A stretch of 28,272 nt of DNA from Methanocorpusculum sp. UBA424 (lineage in GTDB: Archaea > Halobacteriota > Methanomicrobia > Methanomicrobiales > Methanocorpusculaceae). The position numbers and the translations under genes are program-made. The stretch is taken from contig DAHC01000011.1 of NCBI GenBank assembly GCA_002498375.1, positions 125,761 to 154,032 of the forward strand, written 5' to 3'. Below, one piece after another: positions 14,392 to 22,931 of the stretch. Within the stretch, counting starts at the first letter, position 1. Each line of letters opens with the position of its first letter. The notes below the pieces were generated by a model that saw only the letters and a program-made list of their open reading frames with translations, did not search any database and was not told the origin of the DNA.

Positions 14392-14478
14392 TTTTTTCTG
14401 TCAGCGAATCGGATGACTGCGTAATTCTGTTTTTCAAGACGTCAGGTATATCCTCTGTTACTGTCAATAATACCTCAT

Positions 14479-15492
14479 ATGGCAGATTCATCTTTGATTC
14501 AGAGTGCCAAAGAAAAAACTGTTCTTCATGAATATGACGCAGCACAGCAGCTCTATCGCAAATATCTGGAAGAAGATCCAGCGAATTCTTCAGTCTGGAT
14601 ACTTCTTGGGGATGTTCTCACTGCCCAAAAAAATTTCTATGATGCGATTGATGCATACGATTCGGCTCTGAGTTATGATCCGGAAAATCCGGAATATCTT
14701 GTGGCTCTCGGCTCGGCTTATGCAAATATTCACCAGTTTTCGGATGCAAAGATACTTTTTGAAAAGGCTGCGAAGATATCGGGCGATCTGCGTCATCAGT
14801 ATCTGGTAGGGGATATGCTTGGGTATCTTGGAAAATATGATGAGGCTCTTGTTCTCTATACACTCCTTGCATTGAGCCATCCGGATGAACCCGGGCTCTA
14901 TAAACGGATGGCCGCCGTCCATCATCATCTAAATAGACATTCCGAAGAGGAAATGTGCACTGGAAAAGAGCTGATTCTGCGTAAAAAAGCGGTTGATCAA
15001 GATCCCGATGCATCCTCCTGGTTCAAATATGCCGACGCCCTTTTCCGTTCTGAAAGGTATGATGAAGCAAAGGAGGCATTTCTGCAGGCTCTCGCGTTTG
15101 AAGAAAATGCCCGGATCCATCTGCGTCTGGGTGAGACCCTCTATAAGCTGAATGATGTCCCCGGAGCACTCGAACAGTTTGATGAGGCGGCACGCTTTGA
15201 TCCGCGTGATTTCGCGTTTCTTGTGCAGATGGCTGATCATCTCACGGAAATCGGGTTGTATGACGCTTCGATCACGTATTATACCCAGGCCCTTGAACTT
15301 CGCAGCGTTCATGCCGATACGTGGGTCGGCATCGCGTATGATCTGCTGAAACTCGGCCGTCTTGAGGAGGCAAATGCGTTTTTTGAAATGGCAAAGGCGT
15401 CTGCCGCGGTACGTGAACTTCCCTGGGCGGACAAACTGCATAAAAGTCAGAAGACCGCAGCACTCGATGCGGCATTTTCTCCATCCCCCTGA
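14479..15492 (+). CDS. Tetratricopeptide-repeat protein
   Basis: This is a 337-residue soluble protein made almost entirely of about eight TPR units of 32-34 residues, roughly at 4-35, 38-69, 72-105, 106-137, 178-209, 211-243, 245-277 and 279-311. Typical positions are visible, for example WILLGDVLTAQKNFYDAIDA and RIHLRLGETLYKLNDVPGAL. There is no signal peptide or catalytic domain, so it is probably a scaffold for protein contacts; the partner is not indicated. A TATA-like GGTATATCC at about 14446-14454 lies 25-33 bp before the ATG, which fits a leaderless or nearly leaderless transcript. The gene is 86 bp after the sulfur-transfer fusion and 74 bp before the DUF1616 gene. Confidence 0.9.
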   Translation: MADSSLIQSAKEKTVLHEYDAAQQLYRKYLEEDPANSSVWILLGDVLTAQKNFYDAIDAYDSALSYDPENPEYLVALGSAYANIHQFSDAKILFEKAAKISGDLRHQYLVGDMLGYLGKYDEALVLYTLLALSHPDEPGLYKRMAAVHHHLNRHSEEEMCTGKELILRKKAVDQDPDASSWFKYADALFRSERYDEAKEAFLQALAFEENARIHLRLGETLYKLNDVPGALEQFDEAARFDPRDFAFLVQMADHLTEIGLYDASITYYTQALELRSVHADTWVGIAYDLLKLGRLEEANAFFEMAKASAAVRELPWADKLHKSQKTAALDAAFSPSP

Positions 15493-15566
15493 GAGATATT
15501 CAGCCCATCCGACAGAAAGAAAGACACAATACTGATAATCCTTCCCAACAAATACTACCACTACAC

Positions 15567-16544
15567 ATGCCGGAAAAAGATATATATGCAGTGCTTGCCA
15601 GTATGGCAGACCCAAAAAATTTCCCCAAGGATCTGGCGGTGATCCTGATTTGGGTTGCGCTTACCATTGCTATGATCTATGTTCCGGTCGTAAACGAGAC
15701 GTTTCTTCGGGTAGTATTTTCCGTTCCGGTGATCCTGTTTATTCCGGGCTATGTTTTGATCGCCGCACTGTTTCCGGAAAAGAAGTCGATCGACGGGATC
15801 GAACGGTTTGCCCTCTCGGTCGGTCTTTCGATTGCGGTGGTGCCGCTGATCGGTCTCGTTCTGAATTATACGCCGTTTGGGATCCGTCTTGATCCGATCG
15901 TTACCTCCCTGGTCATCTTCATTCTTGCAATGATGATCATCACCATATACCGGCGCGCCGCGGTTCCCGAAGAGGAGCGGTTCGCGGTGCCTTTCGAGCA
16001 GGTAAAACCGACACTCAAAACCGAATTTTTCCCAAAGGACAGTTCAAAACTGGACAAAGCACTTTCCTGGATCCTGATCGCGGCAATTGTAGTAGCAGCC
16101 GTGACAACGGTCTATGTGATCGCGTTTCCAAAAGATGGTGAGAAGTTTACCGAGTTTTATATTTTAGGGGCGGATAAAATGGCGGATGACTATCCCGAGA
16201 AGTTTTTTGCGGGAACAGAACAGTTCGTCTGGATCGGGGTCGGGAATCATGAGTATCGGGATGTGAGCTATACGGTTGAAACCCTGCTATTGAATGCAGA
16301 GTGGGATTCAACAACGAACTCGTCGGTCATTCATGCGTCCAAGGTCCTTGACCGGTTTTCCGTGGATGTCGCCGATAACTCGACATATCTGGAGATGTAT
16401 AATTTTACGATCTACGATACCGAGTACAACCGTCTGGAGTTCCTTTTGTATAATGAGACGGTACCTGATATCGGGGCGTCGGCAGAGGATAAAATGGCGG
16501 CTGCGTATCGTGATCTCCATCTCTGGATTAACGTAATAACATAA
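15567..16544 (+). CDS. DUF1616 family membrane protein
   Basis: This 325-residue protein matches the archaeal DUF1616 layout: four N-terminal membrane segments at about 22-40, 47-68, 81-100 and 109-128, a cytoplasmic loop, a fifth segment at 165-187, and then an extracellular domain opening with FTEFYILG. The motif VPVILFIPGYVLIAALFPEK in the second segment is typical of the family. The outer domain has several Asn-X-Ser/Thr sites (for example NSS and NFT), possible N-glycosylation points. Function is unknown; members often sit with surface glycan or S-layer genes, but no such neighbours occur here. A hairpin-T terminator follows. Confidence 0.85.
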   Translation: MPEKDIYAVLASMADPKNFPKDLAVILIWVALTIAMIYVPVVNETFLRVVFSVPVILFIPGYVLIAALFPEKKSIDGIERFALSVGLSIAVVPLIGLVLNYTPFGIRLDPIVTSLVIFILAMMIITIYRRAAVPEEERFAVPFEQVKPTLKTEFFPKDSSKLDKALSWILIAAIVVAAVTTVYVIAFPKDGEKFTEFYILGADKMADDYPEKFFAGTEQFVWIGVGNHEYRDVSYTVETLLLNAEWDSTTNSSVIHASKVLDRFSVDVADNSTYLEMYNFTIYDTEYNRLEFLLYNETVPDIGASAEDKMAAAYRDLHLWINVIT

Positions 16545-16562
16545 AAAAACTGATGTTCTGTT

Positions 16563-16604
16563 TTTGCGGGTCGGTCATGATCTCACCCGCAAACGTTTTT
16601 TTTT
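16563..16604 (+). terminator. Hairpin and T9 terminator after the DUF1616 gene
   Basis: TTTGCGGGT at 16563-16571 pairs perfectly with ACCCGCAAA at 16585-16593 (13-nt loop), and nine T follow at 16596-16604. It sits between the convergent DUF1616 gene (+) and nadM (-). The T run is on the + strand, so it mainly serves the DUF1616 transcript. A bacterial-style hairpin plus T run is less common in archaea than a bare T tract. Confidence 0.75.
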
Positions 16605-16641
16605 GGTTTTCTGGATAAAAAAGAGATGTTTGGGATATTTC

Positions 16642-17148
16642 TCAGTCGCTTTTGGCGATCTGCTGCATGCGTTCGATCCCATGGATCTCTTCAACAACAG
16701 ATACAACTTCCTTTGGCACATACTCTTCCCATTCTTCCCCGTGATACATTTTTTTCCGAACAGCCGTTCCTGATAAACTCTCCCGCAGATACATAGGAGG
16801 TGAAAGAACCGGGATGCCTGCTTCTTTGAAAAGCTGGATCACTAAGGGGTTGGAGGTGTATACTGTATCAAAGGGGGGAACCATCGATTTTACGTGGGCT
16901 ACCCACAGGGCATTTCTTTTCACGTCTTCCAGGGGGATGACGTAGAACGGGATTTTTAATCCATTCAGCGCCCGGGTGATCATCAGTACCCGTTCGCCTG
17001 CGGTAAACGGATGCCTGATATCATGGCTGATGTCCGCACTGCCGATGCCGATGATCAGTTCATCCACTTCCTCTGCGAGGCCGTCGATAACTGCTTTATG
17101 GCCGTTGTGAAACGGCTGAAACCGTCCTACGTACAAGCCGCGCTTCAT
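16642..17148 (-). CDS. nadM: Nicotinamide-nucleotide adenylyltransferase, archaeal type
   Basis: NadM joins NMN and ATP to give NAD+ and PPi, the last step of NAD synthesis; some archaeal enzymes also accept nicotinate mononucleotide, giving NaAD. The 168-residue protein has the nucleotidyltransferase signature GRFQPFHNGH at 8-17 (HNGH at 14-17) and the C-terminal SGTAVRKKM motif at 126-134 equivalent to ISSTxxR. The start at 17148 overlaps the larB stop as ATGA, so the two are translationally coupled; longer forms in this frame run into the larB coding sequence and are not real. The pairing with larB is biochemically meaningful because LarB consumes NaAD. Confidence 0.95.
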   Translation of the reverse strand: MKRGLYVGRFQPFHNGHKAVIDGLAEEVDELIIGIGSADISHDIRHPFTAGERVLMITRALNGLKIPFYVIPLEDVKRNALWVAHVKSMVPPFDTVYTSNPLVIQLFKEAGIPVLSPPMYLRESLSGTAVRKKMYHGEEWEEYVPKEVVSVVEEIHGIERMQQIAKSD

Positions 17149-17921
17149 TTTTTCCCTCCGATCAATGCGGCGATTCTCGCAGCGAACGCTCCTGCGGTAA
17201 ATCCTGCGTCGATGTTGACCACCGTAATTACTGCACACGACTGGAGCATGCTGGCGAGAGCCGCCGCTCCCTGTCCCATGTATCCGTATCCGGTACTTAC
17301 CGGAACGCCGATCACCGGCTTGTCGACCAGGCCGGCTACTACGGAGGGAAGCGTTCCTTCTCTCCCTGCGCAGACCACATACACATCCGCCTCCCGAAGT
17401 TTTTCCAAAGCTGGGATCAGCCGGTGGATCCCGGCCACCCCCACATCGAATGATGTGAGGACCTTTGCTCCCATCTCTTCTGCGATCGCCCGTGCCTCTT
17501 CGGCGACCCGAATGTCGGAGGTTCCCGCCGTCACGATGCCGACGGTCCCGCCTGACGGTGTCGGGAGCGTGCCGTCTGAAAGAATCAGAACACCTCCCGG
17601 TTCCCTGATCTCGGCGGAAACTCCCATCGGGAGATCTTTGCACACCGCTGTTATTTGCTCTGCGGTGATGCGTGATGCGACGCATCGCCCGGACGCCAGC
17701 ACATAACTATGCATGATTTTTACGAGCGAGTCGGTATCCTTCCCTTCGGCCAGAACAACCTCGGGCATCCCGCATCTGCTGCACCGTTCCATATCCAAAT
17801 TTGCCACATCGCCGACCCGGGTCACTGCCAGGGCCGTCAGCCTCTTTTCTGCAGTCGCCGGGTCAAGTATTCCGTCCTTTACCTGATTGAGGATGTCAGA
17901 AACCTGCGGATGTTCAGTCAT
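17145..17921 (-). CDS. larB: Nickel-pincer cofactor biosynthesis protein LarB
   Basis: LarB carboxylates nicotinic acid adenine dinucleotide (NaAD) at pyridinium C5 and releases AMP, the first step toward the nickel-pincer nucleotide of lactate racemase-type enzymes. The protein (258 residues) has the short N-terminal domain with DMERCSRCGMPEVV (43-56), then the PurE-like domain: GIVTAGTSDIRVAEEA at about 128-143, DVGVAGIHRL at 159-168 and STGYGYMGQGAAAL near the end, all typical of LarB rather than true PurE. Other lar genes are not in the window, so whether the cofactor is completed is unknown. It leads the larB-nadM operon and diverges from the AAA+ gene. Confidence 0.93.
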   Translation of the reverse strand: MTEHPQVSDILNQVKDGILDPATAEKRLTALAVTRVGDVANLDMERCSRCGMPEVVLAEGKDTDSLVKIMHSYVLASGRCVASRITAEQITAVCKDLPMGVSAEIREPGGVLILSDGTLPTPSGGTVGIVTAGTSDIRVAEEARAIAEEMGAKVLTSFDVGVAGIHRLIPALEKLREADVYVVCAGREGTLPSVVAGLVDKPVIGVPVSTGYGYMGQGAAALASMLQSCAVITVVNIDAGFTAGAFAARIAALIGGKK

Positions 17922-17992
17922 TATTCTATGAGTTTGGTTGCCTGAGCTGAAATACTATGCTCCTATTTGTGAATGCATCCATCACACGAAGG

Positions 17993-18003
17993 CTTATACT
18001 TTT
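17993..18003 (+). promoter_or_regulatory. TATA-like box for the AAA+ ATPase gene
   Basis: CTTATACTTTT lies 26-36 bp before the chosen ATG at 18029, so a start 25 bp downstream would give a leaderless or very short leader transcript. A second AT-rich run, CATATATAT, at 18012-18020 is too close to the ATG. Based on spacing only. Confidence 0.35.
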
Positions 18004-18028
18004 TTCACACACATATATATGGAACATT

Positions 18029-19312
18029 ATGGATTCAATATCAATAGACCCGGGACTTCTGCAGTTGACCGAAATCGTTCTTACTGCTGAAGTGGTGAAC
18101 ACTAATCCTGCGTTAGAGGTCAATGACCTTCCCGTAGCCATCAGGCAGATGTTCTGTACCGAATCTCCCGGCGTCATCGCCCGGCCGGTTGTGATAAAGG
18201 AGGGCGTGTTAAAATCCTATCTCCCAAATCTTCCCGCCCGCCGCATAATTCAGGACGAGAAAAACTCCTATCTTCTTTGCAACGATCTCGGCCAGTTTTC
18301 AGTTACTGCCTTTTCTCCGGCGCTGAAATGGTACTTCCGGCATGCCGGGCCTGCAAAACTTATGCAGAATCCGGCACTCACGCTTGCTCTCGAGACCGCA
18401 GGAGAAACCGAGGTCAACTATAAAAAAGCCCGGGAAAACATCCCGCTCTTTGAAGATACGACCGCGTATCTTACCGGAAAACTGGCTGCAATCACGGATA
18501 AATCAGAGTCGTTTAAAGAGGCCGCCGAACTCGTCGTCCCGTATGCACCTGAAGAGATCGAGTTCTCCCTTTCCGATCTGGTCTGCACCCCTGATCAGCT
18601 TGGCATCGTGAGAAAAGTGCAGATCTCTCTTGAAAATCAGGAATTTCTGAGAAGCCACCGCATCTATGAACTCGGCCGGATCCTTCTGGTCGGTCCGCCG
18701 GGAACCGGAAAAACCTCGTTTGCCCTTGCATTATCACGTTCGGTCCACATGCCGGTCCTCGAGGTCCGTCTTTCGATGATCACCTCCCAGTATCTTGGCG
18801 AGACGTCGAAGAACATCGATCGGATATTCGATCTCGCCAAGAAGATCGCTCCGTGCATCCTCTTCATCGATGAATTCGATTACATTGCAAAGACCCGTAT
18901 CTCCGATGACAACGGCACGATGAAACGCGGCGTCAATACCCTTCTCAAATGTATCGACCACATCAATCTGATCAAAGATAAGGTGCTGCTGATCGGTGCC
19001 ACAAACCACGCAGGAATGCTTGACGAGGCTGCCTGGCGCCGGTTCGACGAGGTCGTCACCTTCACGCTTCCGGATGCAGGCATGCGTGAGGCGATCCTGA
19101 ATCATGTTGCCTCCGATATTCCCTGCACGATCGATTTCACCACCCTTGCGGCACGGACCGAGGGTTTTTCGGGAGCTGATCTGCGTATGATGCTCACGGA
19201 AGCGATCGTCTCGGCTCTTCTTTCCGGAAGAAAGGAGATCAACGAGGCCGACGTGAATGCGGGAATGGAGCTGGTCAACCGCAGAAATCTTGTTCGGAGC
19301 GGGTGCGCTTAA
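18029..19312 (+). CDS. AAA+ ATPase, proteasome/VAT-like single AAA module
   Basis: This is a 427-residue ATPase with one complete AAA domain. Walker A GPPGTGKT is at 222-229, Walker B ILFIDEFD at 277-284, sensor 1 GATN at 323-326, the WRRFDE arginine region at 336-341 and sensor 2 GADLR at 382-386. The N-terminal 170 residues match nothing I can name and probably bind substrate. The YLGETSKNIDRIFDLA segment places it near the Cdc48/proteasomal/spastin group. The ATG at 18029 was chosen; an open frame from 17957 covers the promoter region. The stop overlaps the start of the next gene by 1 bp (TAATG), and psmB lies beyond, so a link to protein turnover is possible but not shown. Confidence 0.88.
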   Translation: MDSISIDPGLLQLTEIVLTAEVVNTNPALEVNDLPVAIRQMFCTESPGVIARPVVIKEGVLKSYLPNLPARRIIQDEKNSYLLCNDLGQFSVTAFSPALKWYFRHAGPAKLMQNPALTLALETAGETEVNYKKARENIPLFEDTTAYLTGKLAAITDKSESFKEAAELVVPYAPEEIEFSLSDLVCTPDQLGIVRKVQISLENQEFLRSHRIYELGRILLVGPPGTGKTSFALALSRSVHMPVLEVRLSMITSQYLGETSKNIDRIFDLAKKIAPCILFIDEFDYIAKTRISDDNGTMKRGVNTLLKCIDHINLIKDKVLLIGATNHAGMLDEAAWRRFDEVVTFTLPDAGMREAILNHVASDIPCTIDFTTLAARTEGFSGADLRMMLTEAIVSALLSGRKEINEADVNAGMELVNRRNLVRSGCA

Positions 19313-20031
19313 TGAAAGTTACGGCGCTCGGGACGGGTGACGTTGTCGGCACGCCGAAGATCGGCTGCGACTGCCCGGTCTGCCGTGAAGCAAAGGAAAT
19401 GGGAAAACAGCGGCTTCGAACGTCGCTCTTAATCGAGCACAAAGGTCAGCATCTTTTGATCGACACCGGCCCGGATATGCGTGCCCAGTTGCTGGCCGCC
19501 GGCTCTCCGCGGATCGGCGCCGTCATCTGGACCCATGGGCATTATGATCATTTCATGGGATTCGGCGACTTCTACCGGGTCCAGCGGGAACCGATCTCGG
19601 TCTACGGGGCGCCTGAGGTTCTGGCGTACTGCGGAGGGGTTTTCTCCTTCATATCTCATGAGGAACACCCGGTCACCCCGTTTGAACCAATCGAGATCTG
19701 CGGGATGGAAGTAACACTCTTTCCGGTCGTTCACGACACTCCGACCTACGGTGTCCGGATCACTGCCGACGGGAAAACGTTCGTCTACTCCTGCGATACA
19801 CGTGCCGAACTTTCAAACGAATCTCTCGAGCAGATGAAAGGCGCCGATCTTTTACTGCTCGACGGCATATTTCCGCCGGGAGTGAATATCTCCAAACACA
19901 TGAACATCGAGGATGCCGAACGACTTGCCAAAAATCTGGCGCCAAAAGAGTTCTGGTGCGTTCATATGAGCCATAAAATACCCTGGGATTATGAACATGC
20001 CGCTTTCGACATGCAGTCCTGGACTCTGTAA
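19312..20031 (+). CDS. PhnP-like metallo-beta-lactamase-fold hydrolase
   Basis: This 239-residue protein begins with the PhnP-type signature MKVTALGTGDVVGTPKIGCD followed by a CxCxxC cluster (Cys19, 21, 24) that binds a structural zinc in that family. The active-site motif THGHYDH is at 74-80, and further ligands are His in FPVVHDT, Asp in YSCDT and His near the C-terminus in CVHMSHK. PhnP is a phosphodiesterase acting on cyclic ribosyl phosphates; the substrate here is unknown. ATG 19312 overlaps the stop of the AAA+ gene (TAATG), giving translational coupling; a GTG at 19303 is a less likely start. Confidence 0.88.
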   Translation: MKVTALGTGDVVGTPKIGCDCPVCREAKEMGKQRLRTSLLIEHKGQHLLIDTGPDMRAQLLAAGSPRIGAVIWTHGHYDHFMGFGDFYRVQREPISVYGAPEVLAYCGGVFSFISHEEHPVTPFEPIEICGMEVTLFPVVHDTPTYGVRITADGKTFVYSCDTRAELSNESLEQMKGADLLLLDGIFPPGVNISKHMNIEDAERLAKNLAPKEFWCVHMSHKIPWDYEHAAFDMQSWTL

Positions 20032-20039
20032 TTTTTTTT
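20032..20039 (+). terminator. T8 tract after the metallo-hydrolase gene
   Basis: Eight T directly follow the stop codon, a plausible archaeal U-tract terminator separating this pair from psmB, which has its own 124-bp upstream region with AT-rich words around 20056 and 20073. Confidence 0.5.
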
Positions 20040-20155
20040 AATCCCATTCGGCAAGTTTATCATACTTAGCGTACATTAAATTATTAGCGCTTTTAGCTGT
20101 TTCAATGAAAACAGTGTTTTATGAATTTGCAGCGTACCTTAATTTGAGGTTTCTC

Positions 20156-20794
20156 ATGTCACAAGAACACCAGGACGTTAAAACGGGAACCACCACAGTG
20201 GGTATTGTATTCGACGGCGGCGTCATCCTTGCTACCGAGAGGCGGGCAACGATGGGTAATCTGATCGCCAGCAAGAAAGCAAAGAAAGTACATGCCATCA
20301 CTGATAAGATCGGTATGACAATCGCCGGTGGCGTTGGGGATGCCCAGCAGCTTGTCAGAATCATCAATGTCGAATGCAATCTCTACGAGATCCGCAGAGG
20401 TCAGAAGATCAGCGTAGGGGCGGCAGCGACGATCCTTTCCAATTATCTGAACCAGAATCGCTTTTCACCGTATTATGTACAGCTCCTTGTCGGCGGTGTC
20501 GACACCAGCGGACCTTCGGTCTATTCGGTCGATGCGGCCGGCGGAGCAACGCTTGAAGAGAACTTCGTCTCGACAGGCTCCGGCTCTTTGACGGCATACG
20601 GTGTGTTAGAGGATCGGTTCAAACCCAATATGACAGAGAACGAAGCAATCGAACTAGCCGTACGTGCGCTTCGCGCAGCAATGCTTCGCGACTCGGCCTC
20701 GGGAGAGGGATACAATGTGGTGATCATAACCCCGGAGAAGTTCGAGTATCTGCCGGAGGATAAAATAGCCGGGTATCTGCCCCCGACAAAATAA
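20156..20794 (+). CDS. psmB: Proteasome beta subunit (catalytic)
   Basis: The catalytic subunit of the archaeal 20S proteasome. From ATG 20156 (MSQEHQDVKTG) it has 212 residues including an 11-residue propeptide; autocleavage after Gly11 exposes Thr12 as the N-terminal nucleophile (mature TTTVGI). Counting from that Thr, Glu17 and Lys33 are in place (ATERRAT and KKAKK), and the SGSGSLTAYGVLED and LRDSASGEGYN segments complete the site. GAGGT at 20146-20150 is 5 nt before this ATG and decides the start over an upstream ATG at 20105. fttA follows after 26 bp, suggesting one transcript. Confidence 0.97.
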   Translation: MSQEHQDVKTGTTTVGIVFDGGVILATERRATMGNLIASKKAKKVHAITDKIGMTIAGGVGDAQQLVRIINVECNLYEIRRGQKISVGAAATILSNYLNQNRFSPYYVQLLVGGVDTSGPSVYSVDAAGGATLEENFVSTGSGSLTAYGVLEDRFKPNMTENEAIELAVRALRAAMLRDSASGEGYNVVIITPEKFEYLPEDKIAGYLPPTK

Positions 20795-20800
20795 TCTCAC

Positions 20801-20807
20801 TTTTTTT
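20801..20807 (+). promoter_or_regulatory. T7 tract between psmB and fttA
   Basis: Seven T lie 7 nt after the psmB stop and 13 nt before the fttA ATG. FttA ends transcription at U-rich tracts, so this could be a conditional terminator that lets FttA limit its own expression. The tract is seen; the role is a guess. Confidence 0.3.
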
Positions 20808-20820
20808 GGAAACGAATTTT

Positions 20821-22731
20821 ATGCAGGTTGAAGACAGACTCAAAGAACTCAAAGTAACTATTAATAAAAAAGTTCCTCGTGGAGTTACCGTAACGGATGT
20901 TGAATTTGAAGGCCCGGAGATGGTCATCTATACTGACGATCCGAAACGGTTTGCCGAGGATCATGACTTAATCAAAACGCTTGCCCGCGACTTACGCAAA
21001 CGTATCGTTGTCCGCCCCAATATTCTCGGTGATACGGAACAGGCCTATGATATGATAAAGGCCGTTGTGCCGGAATCTGCGGGGATCACGGATATCTTCT
21101 TCGATACCGATACGGGCGAGGTCCTGATCGAGGCCGAAAAACCGGGCGTCGTCATTGGGAAAAACGGATCAACGCTTCGCGACATCACTATGAAAACGGG
21201 CTGGACGCCGAAGGCTGCCAGAACGCCGCCGATCCCGTCGGTAACGATCAAACAGGTCCGTCAGTATCTCCGTGAATCCCGTGATGAGAGAAAGGAGTTT
21301 CTCCGTAAATGCGGGAAGCGGATCCACCGGGATTCCATCTATACCGGCCGCGATCATGACCAGTGGCTTCGTTTGACTACGCTCGGATGCTGCCGTCAGG
21401 TCGGCCGTGCGGCATTTCTCCTGAGCACGCCGGAAAGCAAAGTCCTGATCGACTGCGGGGAATCCCCCGGAGCAACCGGCGCTGCCTCATCGCCGTATCT
21501 GAACGTCCCCGAGATCTATCCGTTCACGAATCTCGATGCTGTCGTTTTGACTCACGCCCATCTTGATCACTCCGCATTTATCCCGTTGTTATACAGATAC
21601 GGATATGACGGTCCGGTCTATACAACGCCGGCGACCCGTGATCTTGCGACGATGCTTCAGCTGGATTATCTGGACGTGAACAACAAAGAGGACCGTGCTC
21701 CGCCGTATTCTTCAAACGAGATCCGCGAATTCGTGAAGCACACAATAGCTCTTGGTTACGGTGACGTAACCGACATTGCGCCCGACATGAAACTCACGCT
21801 GCACAACGCCGGTCATATCCTCGGCTCCGCGATCGCCCACTTCAATGTTGGCAACGGCGTGTACAATGTTGCCTTTACGGGGGATCTGTTCTACGGGAAG
21901 AGCAGGCTTTTCAATCCGGCTGTTTCCCAGTTCCCGCGTCTGGAATCTCTCGTTATCGAGAGTACCTACGGCGGTTCGGAGGACTTCTCTCCCTCAAGAG
22001 TCGAAGCGGAAGAGCGGCTGTATGAGGTCATCAACGAGACGCTCGGCCGCGGCGGAAAAGTTCTGATCCCGGCATTTGCCGTTGGAAGGTCCCAGGAACT
22101 GATGCTCGCCCTCGAAGAAGGTATGAGAAACAACCGTATCCCGAAGTGCAAAGTATACCTTGATGGAATGATCAAGGAAGCAACCGCGATGCACACGGCA
22201 TACCCTGAGTATCTCAACACCGATCTTCGCAACCTTATCTTCCGTGACAATTATAATCCGTTCCTCGCGGATTGTTTCGAGCAGGTGGACTCCTATGATA
22301 AACGTCAGCAGGTCATCTTCTCGGAAGATCCTTGTGTGATCATCTCCACGAGCGGTATGATGAACGGCGGTCCGGTGATCGAGTACTTAAGCAACCTTGC
22401 TGAATCTCCGAAGAATATGATCATCTTTGTCGGCTATCAGGCGGAAGGAACCTACGGACGCCGTATCCAGAAAGGCTGGCGTGAAGTGCCTATCGGTAAA
22501 AAAGGAACGATCGTTATCAACATGGAGATCCAGACTGTGGAAGGATTTTCAGGTCACGCCGACCGCAAACAGCTGATGAATTATGTCCAGTACGTTCAGC
22601 CGAAACCCGAGCGTGTGTTTACGATCCATGGCGAAGAGTCCAAGACGATCGACTTTGCCAGTTCCGTCTATAAGAAATTCCATATCCAAACCGTGTCCCC
22701 CCAGAATCTCGAGACATACCGGATGGTCTGA
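20821..22731 (+). CDS. fttA: Transcription termination factor FttA (aCPSF1), KH and beta-CASP ribonuclease
   Basis: FttA/aCPSF1 is the archaeal relative of eukaryotic CPSF73; it cuts nascent RNA at U-rich sites and releases RNA polymerase. From ATG 20821 it has 636 residues, the family length. Two N-terminal KH domains cover about 1-145 (VIGKNGS at 111-117), followed by the metallo-beta-lactamase domain with LTHAHLDH at 243-250, HNAGHILGSA near 328-337 and TGDL at 353-356. The beta-CASP domain includes STYGG, IPAFAVGRSQE and STSGMMNGGP; FSGHAD and TIHGEE close the site. A TTG at 20806 would add five residues but fits less well. It is probably cotranscribed with psmB. Confidence 0.97.
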   Translation: MQVEDRLKELKVTINKKVPRGVTVTDVEFEGPEMVIYTDDPKRFAEDHDLIKTLARDLRKRIVVRPNILGDTEQAYDMIKAVVPESAGITDIFFDTDTGEVLIEAEKPGVVIGKNGSTLRDITMKTGWTPKAARTPPIPSVTIKQVRQYLRESRDERKEFLRKCGKRIHRDSIYTGRDHDQWLRLTTLGCCRQVGRAAFLLSTPESKVLIDCGESPGATGAASSPYLNVPEIYPFTNLDAVVLTHAHLDHSAFIPLLYRYGYDGPVYTTPATRDLATMLQLDYLDVNNKEDRAPPYSSNEIREFVKHTIALGYGDVTDIAPDMKLTLHNAGHILGSAIAHFNVGNGVYNVAFTGDLFYGKSRLFNPAVSQFPRLESLVIESTYGGSEDFSPSRVEAEERLYEVINETLGRGGKVLIPAFAVGRSQELMLALEEGMRNNRIPKCKVYLDGMIKEATAMHTAYPEYLNTDLRNLIFRDNYNPFLADCFEQVDSYDKRQQVIFSEDPCVIISTSGMMNGGPVIEYLSNLAESPKNMIIFVGYQAEGTYGRRIQKGWREVPIGKKGTIVINMEIQTVEGFSGHADRKQLMNYVQYVQPKPERVFTIHGEESKTIDFASSVYKKFHIQTVSPQNLETYRMV

Positions 22732-22762
22732 TCGGCTTCACGGCTGAATCAGTCATCAACCC

Positions 22763-22780
22763 TTTTTCATTTTCTTCCTC
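22763..22780 (+). terminator. T-rich stretch after fttA
   Basis: A pyrimidine-rich, T-dominated run (TTTTTCATTTTCTTCCTC) begins 31 bp past the fttA stop and may terminate the psmB-fttA transcript. Confidence 0.35.
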
Positions 22781-22890
22781 TGCATCCTTTGCGTATAGGG
22801 AATCTCCCGGTTCCTGTTATAATCTCCTGATTCAACTTTGCATTCTTGCTATCTGTCCGGCCGATACACAAGTGTATTATACAATGGGCA

Positions 22891-22909
22891 CTGAAAAACC
22901 TATTAATTA
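22891..22909 (+). promoter_or_regulatory. Possible BRE and TATA box for the smc operon
   Basis: GAAAAACC followed by TATTAATTA ends about 23 bp before ATG 22932, the spacing expected for an archaeal promoter with a very short leader. The 200 bp between fttA and this gene holds no other candidate gene. Confidence 0.35.
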
Positions 22910-22931
22910 TTTTTACAGGATAGATGCAATC

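Noticed and set aside
17149..17685. Long N-terminal extension of nadM in its frame
   Set aside because: It overlaps the conserved LarB sequence and is Arg-rich nonsense; nadM starts at MKRGLYVGRFQPFHNGH.
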